This document shows positions 54,661-64,000 of a stretch of 64,000 nt of DNA, piece by piece. The stretch comes from Adiantum capillus-veneris. Lineage: Eukaryota; Streptophyta; Polypodiopsida; Polypodiales; Pteridaceae. Numbering within the stretch: position 1 is the stretch's first letter; every line of letters begins with the position of its first letter. The stretch is taken from positions 120,478,543 through 120,542,542 of the forward strand of contig CM043960.1 of assembly GCA_014529385.2 (NCBI GenBank), given 5' to 3'. Below the pieces are notes generated by a model that saw nothing but the letters and a program-made list of their open reading frames with translations, had not been told where the DNA came from and did not search any database. The position numbers and the translations under genes were made by a program.

Positions 54661-55930
54661 TGGCTGAGCGAGGAGAAGAGCCTAGACGTACTTACATTGC
54701 AAATGACCCAACAGAGAAAGAAGAAGAGCTCTTGCTAAGCTTGCTAAAAGAATACCGAGATATCTTCGCTTGGTCTTACAAGGATCTCAAGGGTGTTGAT
54801 CCAGAAATCTGTCAACATACCATACCCATGAGAGATGATGCGAAACCAAGTAGACAAAGGCCATAATGTATAATAAAACATTTTCCAGGAAGATAAAAGA
54901 AGAGATTGAAAAACTAAAGGAAGCCGAATTTGTTTACGAAATTGAACACACAGATTGGGTGTTTCCAATTGTGGTAGTACCCAAGAAGAATGCAAAATTA
55001 CGAGTGTGTGTCAATCTCAAAAAAGTGAATGCAGCTACCGTTAGAGACAACTTTCCTCTTCCAATCACTTAGCATGTTTTAGCTATGAACACATCAAGTC
55101 CAAACTTTCCTAGAAAATGAACTTTGAAACACATCCTCTCCATAATATGGCCAACAACAATGGATTGTTTCTGTGATGCGACACGAGAGAGCAAAATAGA
55201 TTGATAACATGTACATTCATCAATCCGGGCTGATCATTTTGAACACTTCAAAAAGGTATTCAAAAAATGTAGACTTTATAGGATTTGCTTAAATCTAGAA
55301 AAGTGCTTATTCATGGGTAAAGGAAAAATTCTTGGACATATAGTGTCTAAAAATGGCATAGCTACTGATATTGAAAAAATTCATGTCATTGCTGATTTGC
55401 CTAGACCAACAATAGTCAAGGGGGTACAAGCCTTCATGGGGCATTGTGGATATTACAGACGGTTCATCTACATGTATGCTATAATTGCAAAACCCATGTA
55501 TAGCTTGATTACACACTTTGAGTGGTCCGAGGCATGTGAAGAATCCTTCATGAAGCTTAAGCAAGCTCTCACCTCAGCTCCAATATTGAAAGCACCAGAT
55601 TGGAATAAGATATTCTACATACATGTAGATGCTTCCAATTTTGCTATCGGTTGTATACTAGCTCAACCAGGAGACAGAAAAATTGACTTTCCTATTTCTT
55701 ATGCTAGTCGACAATTGAACATGGTGGAAAAGAATTACACCACCATCGAAAGGGAAGGATTAGGAATGATCTATGCCATTTAAAAGTATAGATATTACCT
55801 ATTATTAAACAAGTTTGTGTTCTTTGTGGACCACCAAGCTTTGTTCTACTTGGTCAACAAGCCATGCAACACAGGAAGAATAGTGAGATGGTTCATCATT
55901 CTTTTAGAATTTTGATTTCACTGTGATTGC
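54661..55930 (+). pseudogene. RT (core deleted) and RNase H of gypsy copy C
   Basis: The N-terminal RT is recognisable to NAATVRDNFPLPIT (55,072). From 55,083 to about 55,211 the sequence is unrelated to copy B, and the RT motifs A to C (including YMDD) are absent. From 55,212 copy B similarity resumes (KILGHIVSKNGIATD, FMGHCGYYRRFIYMY). RNase H (HVDASNFAIGCILAQPGD, RQLNMVEKNYTTIERE) is well preserved to 55,783. This copy could not reverse transcribe itself. Confidence 0.85.
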
Positions 55931-57848
55931 AAAAAAGGGCACTACACATCAACAAGCAGATCATTTGTCGGATTGTTTCAGGAGAATCACCTAAAGGGGT
56001 AGACGATGATCTACCAGATGCCTATTTGCTCTCCGTGGAGATGATACCTTGATGGTGGGAAAACATGGTGTCATTGATGACAATAGCTCGAGTGGATTCA
56101 CAAATACCACTTCCTATTATGATTGGATTAATCGAGCAATTGGTTATGTATCAATTACTAGCTGGTAGGCTATACAAAAATAATCAAGATGGAATATTGC
56201 TCTTATGCATTAATCCTGAGGAGAAAACCAGTACCTAAGTGAAGCACATATTACCATAGTAGGACTTCACTTTGCGGAAGACCAAACTATGCAAAGAATC
56301 TTGAGACTTGGAGTATTTTGGCCGACTATGAGGAGTGATGTTCGATCTTTTGTAAAGGTTTGTCCTCAATGTCAAAAACAAACACCCATACCTCACGTAA
56401 CCTTGTTTCAAATGTCACTTGTTCCTAAGTGGAGTAACTATCTGTTTACTTACTTATCAAGCCGAACATTTCGTGAGGATATGAGTAAACGCCGTCAAAG
56501 AGCAATTGAAACTAAAGCAAGAGACTATGCTCTTATTGGGAACCAATTGTATTGGAGAGTTAAAGATCAACATTTGCGTCTTTGAATAAATGAAGACGAG
56601 TATATTCCGATTATAGAACAAGCACATGCTGGATTAGATGGAGGTCACTTTTCTAGTGAGACCACCGCAAGAGCAATCTTGATGGTAGGCATATGGTGGC
56701 CAACACTTTTTGCAGATGCCAAAGAATATGTTTGAAGGTGTGATGTTTGTCAACGAGAAAAAATGCCAACACGCGTAGATAGCATGCCCTTAAGACCAAT
56801 GATGGATGCTAGAGCTTTTGCGAAATGGGGTATAGATTTTGTTGGGCCAATACAGCCACCTGCTTATAGAATCCATGCTCAATATATCATTGTAGCTACA
56901 GACTATTTGACCAAGTGGACCGAGGCTAAAGCAACTCAAAAGAATGATGCCAAAACCACCACTACATTCTTATATGAGTATGTATTCACGAGATATGGAC
57001 TGCCAATAGAAATTGTCAGTGATCGGAGAACTCATTTCCTCAATGAGGTAATCGAGTATTTGCTTAATGAGTTTATGGTCATCCATAACAAATCATCTCC
57101 CTATCACCCATAAGCAAACGAACAAGCTGAGCATACGAACAAAATTCTTAGCTGGATGCTGACTAAAGTGGTTAGTTCAGTAAGGACAGACTGGGAAATA
57201 AATCTCCATGCTGCTCTATGGGATTATCGAGTTTCATTCAGAACAACTTTAAATGCTACACCCTTTAACCTTGTTTATGGTCTTGATGCCATACTGCCAA
57301 TAGAATTTCTATTGCCGACATTAAGGGTAGCAAGGAATCTTGAGTGGATTGAACAAGAATTGTCAGAAATATTTGAAGATTTGGAAAAGATAGATGAGCA
57401 AAGGCTAACTGTCATAGCTCACATCTATGCACAAAAGCGAAAACAAAAACATTTTTCTGATTCCCACTTACTCACAAAAATCTTCAAGAAAGGGGACTTA
57501 GTTTTAGTCTATTCCCTTAAGCAACACATTCCTAAGTTTAAGAAAAAGGAAAATAGACTGTTTATCATTGAAGATGTATCTCCAAGTGGAGCATTAAAAT
57601 TGTCCACCCTAGATGGTGAACCAATGGCTAATTGGATTAGTGGATGTCGTTTAAAGAAATACAATTTTCCGCTAACCAATGAATTGCTAGAAAGAATGCA
57701 TGCAGCTACACAAAGGAGGATTAAACAACAACAGGTTATTGATGAAGCTCAAGAGGAAGCTCGGCTTTGGATACTCAAACAAAAAGCTACTCTCAGGAAT
57801 CAACAGATACAGATTCTTATCAACACTCTCAAAATAGATGACCGATAA
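55931..57848 (+). pseudogene. Integrase of gypsy copy C with two H2C2-like zinc motifs
   Basis: First zinc motif: GLHFAEDQTMQRILRLGVFW...CPQCQKQ (about 56,267-56,385). Second: QAHAGLDGGHF...RCDVCQR (about 56,620-56,760), with a TGA at 56,733-56,735 shared with copy A. Catalytic core: WGIDFVGPI (Asp), IVSDRRTHF (Asp; usual Gly replaced by Arg) and NEQAEHTN (Glu). A TAA at 57,111-57,113 replaces a Gln kept in copy A. The last 230 codons are open and end with a C-terminal domain (DLVLVYSLKQHI, LDGEPMANWISGCRLKKY) and a Gln/Lys-rich tail. Confidence 0.85.
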
Positions 57849-58971
57849 TGGGAATTATCTAAAGATGCAGTTTCAACAGATGATGACTAGTTAGACGGAA
57901 TGGACCTGCACATCAAAGTACAACTCAACAATCATAGCACCAATGCTTTGGTCGGCTAGAGTAAATGCAGTCAGTTATTCCACTTACAAGAAGGCAACAA
58001 GTCAAGCATTGATAGCAGGAATAGCGACAATCAAAGGATGCAACAAGAACCCAACCCCAACGTTGGGAGTAGTCAACTTGAACGTGATAGTACATGGATG
58101 TTCATGTCCTCATCAGTTTGTATGCTTACCAGATGAAAACACGAATGAGACGATGATTCTTGGAATTCCCTAGATGCGGACATACAAAGCAATACCAGAT
58201 TGGGATACAAGTCAGCTCAAGCTATCACCTAAAGGTGGACAACTCATTGTTCCAATTGCACCAAGCAAGGAGGAATGGAAGAAAGCAATTGGCAGACCAA
58301 ACCACGAAGTAATCAATCTTCTCCATCCCCTCGACAAGCAAATTCTACAAGTACAAGGACTCAGGAAAATTTGGGTACCAAAAGCACAGCTTAAGGATAA
58401 GCCAATTCAAATCTGGGTGCCCAAAACATCACTGACAAAACAAAAGAAGGTTCCAAGGGTTCAATATAGAGACGAGCATCTCCGAGCAAGGAACCTAACT
58501 TGAAATGGATTTGGAAGAAAAAGGAGAACTTATCTTCTCCACAAACCGTAATACCAATCAAACAATGACGAGTTAAGTCTCAAAAGACTCCAGCACACCA
58601 TACGGCACCAAGCAAACCAAGCTACCAATGGCAAGAAAAAGCTCAAAAACAATCAAAAGTGCTACCAACAGCTCAAGCAATCAGCGTGCTGAAGCATCCT
58701 GATGGTACAATCAAACAGAGAGCACACAAGCTACAAGATTTGCTCTTTGGAAGACAACATCAGAAAGCCTCGACGTCAGAAACCCTTGAGTTAATTACTC
58801 AAGACCCAACTCTTGCACAATATAGTGGTTTGAATTGCATTGATCTTCAAAGCATGGTAGAGCCAACCACGGCTATGTATAGACACGATTGTTCAACCCA
58901 TGCACACAGTCATCCTGGAGTACGCCATCTAGGAGGGGTGAAAGGGCACTAAGTAATTAAGGGCAATGTTT
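57849..58971 (+). pseudogene. Post-integrase region of gypsy copy C with second retropepsin-like segment and W-V-P motifs
   Basis: Homologous to 4,421-2,964 (minus) of copy A. The region around the expected D-T-G is damaged near 57,950 (bases lost relative to copy A), but ARVNAVSYSTYKK and TMILGIP remain. An open frame follows (58,174-58,503) with AIPDWDTSQLKLSPKGGQL and two motifs KIWVPKAQL and QIWVPKTSL (58,366 and 58,411). The 3' part (58,659-58,952) reads VLKHPDGTIKQRAHKLQDLLF and is only conserved with copy A. Its function is unknown. It could be an accessory domain after the polyprotein. Confidence 0.55.
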
Positions 58972-58987
58972 GAAGAGGGAGGAAAAG
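58972..58987 (+). promoter_or_regulatory. Polypurine tract of gypsy copy C
   Basis: GAAGAGGGAGGAAAAG directly before the LTR, matching copy A. Confidence 0.7.
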
Positions 58988-58993
58988 TTTTGA

Positions 58994-59993
58994 TGTTAAC
59001 GTGTGATTTTTGCAAAATTACCTAATAATGCCCTTATAATTCATCATCAAGGGAAAATTCACTATAATATCTTCCTGATGAATGTAAATAGTGTATATAC
59101 TATCAGAAAATCATAAAAAAAGTCTTTTTTTGGTTATTTTTTATAATTTTTATTGATAATGAGACTTAAAAAATAGAGAAATCCAACAAAAAACAATAAA
59201 GCTGTGTTTTCAATGTATTTTCTTAATTATTTGATTTTCACTTTACTTTTTTGGAGCATTTTGTTATTTTCTTTGATTTTTTAAAAAACAGGTCAAAAAT
59301 TAATAACAAATAGCAAAGAAGCTCAAATGGAAAAATAAAAGACACGATGTTGATCAGAAAGACAAGGCGGACAAGCACAAAAAATTTCAATGAAATTAGA
59401 AGATGGAAGCGGGAAGCCTAAATTAGGCGGCCATACCTACTTTTGCAAAATTCTTGCAGAATGAGCTACAGGAATCCGATCAAGGGAATTTTTGAGTTTA
59501 ACATAGATTTCACGGCCTAGTAGGACTAACAAGGGAATCTGGGGAAAATTGGTTCGGGAAGTCCGGGTATAGATATCCAAGGTAGGCTAAAAACCACCTC
59601 ATTTCCACTTGTGGCCTTTGCAGAGAGAGCTTTTCGACCTCTTTCGTGCGTCTTTTTCGGAGTCTACAGTTACCTGTTTTCAGCATCGTCTCACACGAGA
59701 CATGAAGGGCAAGTTCTTTACTCATCAATGATCCATTTTGTACGGCCGGTAAGCCAGTCTAAACCCCTAAAGAAAACCGAGAATCCGAACAATGCACGAC
59801 TACCTATGACCAAAAACTGATCATAGCGGCTTGTCAGCTCGACCAAATCGGATGAGATTTGAACTGTAGCATGCCCTAACATAATAGAACCTTTCTATAT
59901 CATCAGTTGAACATGCCGCAGGGGTAAAGGGGGTCCCCAGTAGAAAAGCTAGGTGTTTGGCAGATGCCAGAATTTGGATCTGACTCCACAGAC
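58994..59993 (+). repeat. 3' LTR of gypsy copy C, truncated
   Basis: Starts TGTTAACG. About 1.0 kb aligns with the copy A LTR (2,941 to 1,957 on the minus strand) and stops after CTCCACAGAC. Includes a TATA-like run near 59,092-59,102. Confidence 0.8.
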
Positions 59994-60290
59994 AGCTTGC
60001 CTACGAGGTTCATATACAATGTATATGATTGGTTTAGTGAAATCAATCAAGCAAAGCCCTCAAAAAGCAAAAAATATCTTGAAGACTACAGAGAGTCAAA
60101 TTTAATACACGGGGTCAAACTGACTCCAAATGAGCCAGAATTGGATGAGTTACTTCACGACTATGTTGCGAACAAGTCTAAAGCCTCAAAATTGATTGGC
60201 CAACTCAACAAGCAGTATAGTCACAGAGATCAGAGATTTCAGAGTCGACAAAGCACAAAGTGATGCCGGCAAGACCAAACTTGAACAAAT
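59994..60290 (+). pseudogene. Unrecognised coding-like fragment after the LTR break
   Basis: Open for about 90 codons to 60,263 with protein-like composition (FIYNVYDWFSEINQAKPSKSKKYLE is part of it, split by the LTR junction at its start). No family recognised. The ATG of the apparent frame lies in LTR sequence, so the true start is unknown. Confidence 0.3.
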
Positions 60291-61150
60291 TCAATTTAGG
60301 ACTTGTTTTAGGTGTATAGAATGTGTTTAGGTCAAAATTTGTAAGTTTTGCAGAAAAATTGTGACTGTTGTAAATAATCACGATTATTTACTTTTGCACT
60401 ATTTTTGCTTGGAAATTGTATCATCACCTCACCTATCATGTGTACACACCTATTACATGCCAAAAATCAAGTATGAGCCAAAATGAGCATCTATAACTTG
60501 GAAATTTGCCAAAAAACGCAAAGAAGCCTTTGCAAGCCAGTTTTTGGGTTCTGGATCACATTTCTTGATCCAAATCACCTCATATCTCATACACAGGGTC
60601 TATACAATGCCGAGAACCAAATTGTACCAAAAATTGCTAATTTTGGTTTAAAAAAAAATAATCGTGATTATTTACTTTCATGCCAAAATGGAAAAATTTT
60701 GCTATTTTGCCATCATACATCCAAAGTACATGATGTGTTAAGCCCACTGGCCAAGTTTGAACCAATTTGGAGCTCAAAATCTTAAATTTCCTTTATATCT
60801 ATTGTTTCAGAGACCTAAAGCCAAGATTTGGTACCATTTCTACCCTATGTATCCAAATGAGCCCATATTTCACTCAGAGTATGTATTTGGTATATACTTC
60901 AAGCCTGTGATGCCAAGTTTGCAAATGTTGAAAAAAATAATCAGCTGCTGTAAATAATCGCGATTATTTACTTTGGTTGCAAAATTTTGTTTGGACTTTA
61001 CAATTTTGTTCCTTGCATGTTTGTATGCATCTATGCTTGTTCAAAAATTGATTTGAAGCTAATTGGACCAAATTTGTCAGCACTTAAGACCAAAGGACAT
61101 TTCAAAGAAAAATCCTTCAAATCCACTAACTTTGACACTCTATTCACTGA
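60291..61150 (+). mobile_element. Leader with three palindromes (element E)
   Basis: Palindromes of the TAAATAATCGCGATTATTTA type lie at 60,370-60,391, 60,654-60,675 and 60,950-60,971 (the last perfect), spaced 284 and 296 bases. The surrounding text resembles, but does not closely match, the leader at 8,756-9,500. This suggests the start of another gypsy-related element in plus orientation. Confidence 0.6.
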
Positions 61151-63519
61151 ACAGGAGCCGTGCAACCAGGAGAGAGGGCCAAGAAGAAGCTCAACCACAA
61201 AGAAAAGTTGCAGGAGCTACCCGCATACCAACTGGATCCATATTCAGTCAAAGCCACCAAGGCAGCCTATCTTTCAAAAGAACAGCTCGAAGAGCATTAC
61301 ACCACAATGTTCACCAACAGATTCAAGAGTGAGGAGGGACATCAGGTAGAGTTGCAACTCCTACCAAAAGAAGTGTATGATAATGAAGAAAAGAGAGCAC
61401 GAAGGGAGGAAATGAAGAGAAAAGCCGTGGCAGCACACCAAGAAGATCCCGTGCAAAAGCAAGCCCGTTTGAAAGAGAGAAATACGCATACTAACGCATC
61501 CGACAAGCACAAGGAAAAGAACTAGAAAAATGGGTGCCTAGTAGACTTAAGGGACCAAGGACCAAGCATCACACCGAGAAGCAGGCTGAAGAACCTGCTG
61601 AAGTACTGGAACGGATGTACCAAGAAGCAAAATCTTGAAAGCTAAAGGAAGCCGAAGAAGCGGCAAAGGAGGCAAAAGAGGTGGAAGAACATCAAGAGCA
61701 TGCAGATGAGACCACTGCATAAGGAGAAGCACAACATGCCCAAGGTGATGTGTCTCCCTGCATCTCTTCTCTGTCCCTGAACACCTTGCAAGATCAACCA
61801 ATGCCGAGCCCACCACCATCACCATCAGTTAAAGACACAACAAATGAGCCAACGAAAGAAGCAGAAGCTGAACATGAAAAGACAAATGAATTTGCACAAG
61901 AACCAGAACACAAAGAGGCAAGTGAATCTTCACAAGAAGCTGAATCTACACAACGAGCAACTGGATCTACTCAAGAGCAGCCAATAGAGAAAGAGCTAGA
62001 GACAAAAAAGGCAGCAAGTCCTGCAACAAAAGAGGACACCACATAGTTTGAGCAGCCAAAGGAGCAAAAGGTAGAGGAACCACCCTCTATTGCAGCACAA
62101 CAAGAGAAGGCTGAGGCACCACCCTCTATCTCCATGGAAAAAGATCAGTCTCACAGCTACAAGAACAATAGCCGTCCTGACACAACCAACAGACACCCAT
62201 GAGGCTGTAGAAACATCAAGACAGCTGGCACGCAACAAAGACTGGCAATCCAATGACAAAGTCATCCTGCAGGTTAATGAATATGCTAAGCAAATGTAGG
62301 AGATAATAGAAAGGCTTCACTCAGCAGCACTTGGCCGTAGCACACGGGCCAAAGAGTTAGAGATGGTGATCGACGCACTCCAAGGGGAGTCAGACGACAC
62401 ACTTAATGTCATCACCAATCTGCAAAGGCAAGTGCAAGAGCCAAGAGCAGAAGCTAAACGACATCAGCTCGCTAGAGATAAGCAACAAGTAGAAATGGAG
62501 GACCTGGGTGAGCTGCTTACCAAACTATCAGATGCATGCAAAGCCAAGGATGATCAGCTGATGGAAGTTACAAATGAACTTCTCACTACACCCTATCAGC
62601 TCAAAAAATCCAAGTACATTTAGATGTAGCCAATGCTTCTCTACAGTACTCAAAACAAAGAATCAATGATCATGTGATATTCTTGCAGAAAATACGAGAA
62701 ATCCAACCGTCACCTCAATCAAAGGTACAGACGAGGTCTACAAGGAACTAGAAAAGAAAAATAAAGACCTCGAGCTAGAGCTGAAGTTAGAGCAATCTCA
62801 GCGCAGAGACCTAGCCTTGATGCGGGTCCAAAGAAAAGATGAACTGCTGAAGGAGATAGTGAACTCAAAAGAGTCAACCAGCTACTGAGAGAGGAAGGCC
62901 AGTAGCGCAAGAAGAGGTAGGCACTTCAGAGCAGCCTCAGATAGAAATACCCTCAATATCATTTGCTGAAAACGAGACACAGTTCACAGTAGAGCTGAGT
63001 GGCAAGGAAGAGTTTCAGGTATCCATTACAGAAGAAGACACAGTGCCCATGGTCCATCTCTCAAAGGCTGAAGAAGATGCACTAAAAGAAAAAGTTACAC
63101 AAGAGGTAGATGAGCAGTGGAAGGCAACAATGGATTGGGAGCTGAGAGTACTTCATTCTGTCAATGTCACATAACTCACTCACAATCAAATAAATGTGCA
63201 AATGCACCAACAGTCCCTGCCGTACCCTCTGATTAAATTTGAGTTGCTACAGGTAAAAGAAAGGCTTTACGCAGACATGCAAGTTGAGGATGCAGATAAA
63301 GACCACCCGAAGTGGAGGTTGAGCTGGCTGAACAAAAACCTAAGATACTACATTCTATTTACGAGAGCACCTGCGGCCCTGCAAAAAGATCCGACTTTCT
63401 ATCCTGTACCAAGAGTAAGGACCTGGATAGCACATGAGGCACTACTAAAGAAGCGGCCAACTTGGCTGAATTACCCGAGATTGCCTGCTCCAGAAAAGGG
63501 ACCAGTGAATACATGGTGA
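61151..63519 (+). pseudogene. Long unrecognised coding region with acidic and coiled-coil segments (element E)
   Basis: A series of open stretches in changing frames. 61,160-61,525 is Lys/Glu-rich (LDPYSVKATKAAYLSKEQLE). After a frame change come EKWVPSRLKGP (a W-V-P motif) and an acidic Glu/Ala/Thr/Ser spacer (61,750-62,046). 62,240-62,623 and 62,700-62,888 have heptad-like Leu/Glu/Lys patterns (LQRQVQEPRAEAKRHQLA) suggesting a long coiled coil. 62,940-63,519 is a folded-looking domain (WRLSWLNKNLRYYILFTRAP). Stops lie at about 61,638, 61,720, 62,044, 62,297, 62,623, 62,886 and 63,172. The position after a gypsy leader suggests an unusual gag or accessory gene. I do not recognise the family. 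Confidence 0.45.
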
Positions 63520-63570
63520 AAACCCTAAACGGCACCATGTCATTATTTAAAAGTCCACCAGACTTGTCAT

Positions 63571-64000
63571 GTGCTATGCTATATAAGATCTACTGAATGC
63601 TGCTCACATGCATCAAAGTGTTCAATGAGCCAGAGCAAGCAGGCGCCCCTTGGATGTCATTCCTCGAGGGTAACAAAGGTTTGTGCTATGATCTTAGTGG
63701 CCAACCTTTCAAAGAAGTCCTCTATGGCTTCTACACCAGATGCATGTTTCTACCTTCTCACAATGTGTTGGCATTTGAGGAAGAGTTCTACACGGGATTC
63801 TTCACTTGGCGAACAAAGATATTTGCACCAGTGATCAGCAACCTCACATCAAGGTTTGTAGGCTAGTCAACAGTGGAGCTGAAGAACAGAGTAACTATGC
63901 AGTTTTTCCAAGTGCCAAATAAAGGAAGGAAGATCAGATACCAAAAGGCACTAAGTGCACTTAAAGATCACCTCGCCAGCTGTGCCAGCCCGAAGACTAC
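63571..64000 (+). pseudogene. Continuation of the unrecognised coding region, to the window edge
   Basis: The open frame to 63,866 (LLTCIKVFNEPEQAGAPWMSFLEG, with further aromatic residues: GFYTRCMFLPSHNVLAFEEEF) continues after a TAG as LKNRVTMQFFQVPNKGRKI to the window edge. It looks like conserved protein, probably the same gene as the previous entry. No family recognised. Confidence 0.4.

Larger units (their letters stand above)
49723..59993 (+). mobile_element. Ty3/gypsy element copy C
   Basis: Starts in the leader at a point matching copy B 9,776 and runs through gag, protease, RT, RNase H, integrase, post-integrase region, polypurine tract and 1.0 kb of the 3' LTR. The 5' LTR and leader repeats are missing, and the 3' LTR is cut at 59,993. 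The RT catalytic core is deleted and replaced by foreign sequence. Most of the polyprotein is otherwise recognisable. Confidence 0.85.

Overview
The window looks like repeat-dense nuclear DNA of a land plant. It holds Ty3/gypsy and Ty1/copia LTR retrotransposons with plant-type primer binding sites, a CACTA (En/Spm) DNA transposon with tnp2-type transposase, two LINE relics, long CT/GT/GA/AT microsatellites, and very little that could be a host gene. No bacterial-style operon, rRNA, tRNA or CRISPR array is visible. A non-flowering plant (fern or lycophyte) is my best guess from the style of the elements and the presence of a Penelope/rvt-like reverse transcriptase gene. That is an inference with low to moderate confidence.

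Layout. 0.3-1.5 kb: a copia scrap and the 3' part of one gypsy type. 1.5-5.4 kb: the 3' half of a gypsy copy (copy A, minus strand) with a 1.4 kb LTR. 5.4-6.3 kb: the 3' end of a CACTA element. 6.3-8.1 kb: no recognised gene. 8.1-16.7 kb: an LTR scrap followed by gypsy copy B (plus strand), cut off inside the integrase. 16.7-19.2 kb: AT-rich and simple-sequence DNA with a telomere-like patch. 19.2-23.4 kb: a related gypsy-like element that has kept gag and protease-like parts but lost RT, RNase H and integrase. 23.4-24.6 kb: leader, primer binding site and LTR of a minus-strand gypsy. 24.6-29.5 kb: a CACTA element with all transposase domains and about 700 bp of microsatellite. 29.5-30.7 kb: a LINE fragment. 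31.8-39.4 kb: a spliced, recently broken reverse transcriptase gene of Penelope/rvt type with tandem repeats upstream. 40.6-44.2 kb: a nearly full-length LINE. 44.6-49.7 kb: a copia element. 49.7-60.0 kb: gypsy copy C. 60.0-64.0 kb: a leader with palindromes and a long, unrecognised, degenerate coding region.

No element in the window is intact. Copies A, B and C of the main gypsy family are complementary wrecks: A has the integrase core, B the RT core, C most of gag and integrase. Comparing them shows the family architecture: leader with repeated palindromes and a splice-donor-like site; gag with an unusual N-terminal part; two zinc knuckles; protease; RT; RNase H; two consecutive H2C2-like zinc motifs; integrase core; a second retropepsin-like segment; a tail with repeated W-V/I-P motifs; LTR. 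The most interesting items are the intron-containing RT gene, the repeated 20-bp palindrome, the second protease-like domain downstream of integrase, and the unknown coding region at the right edge.
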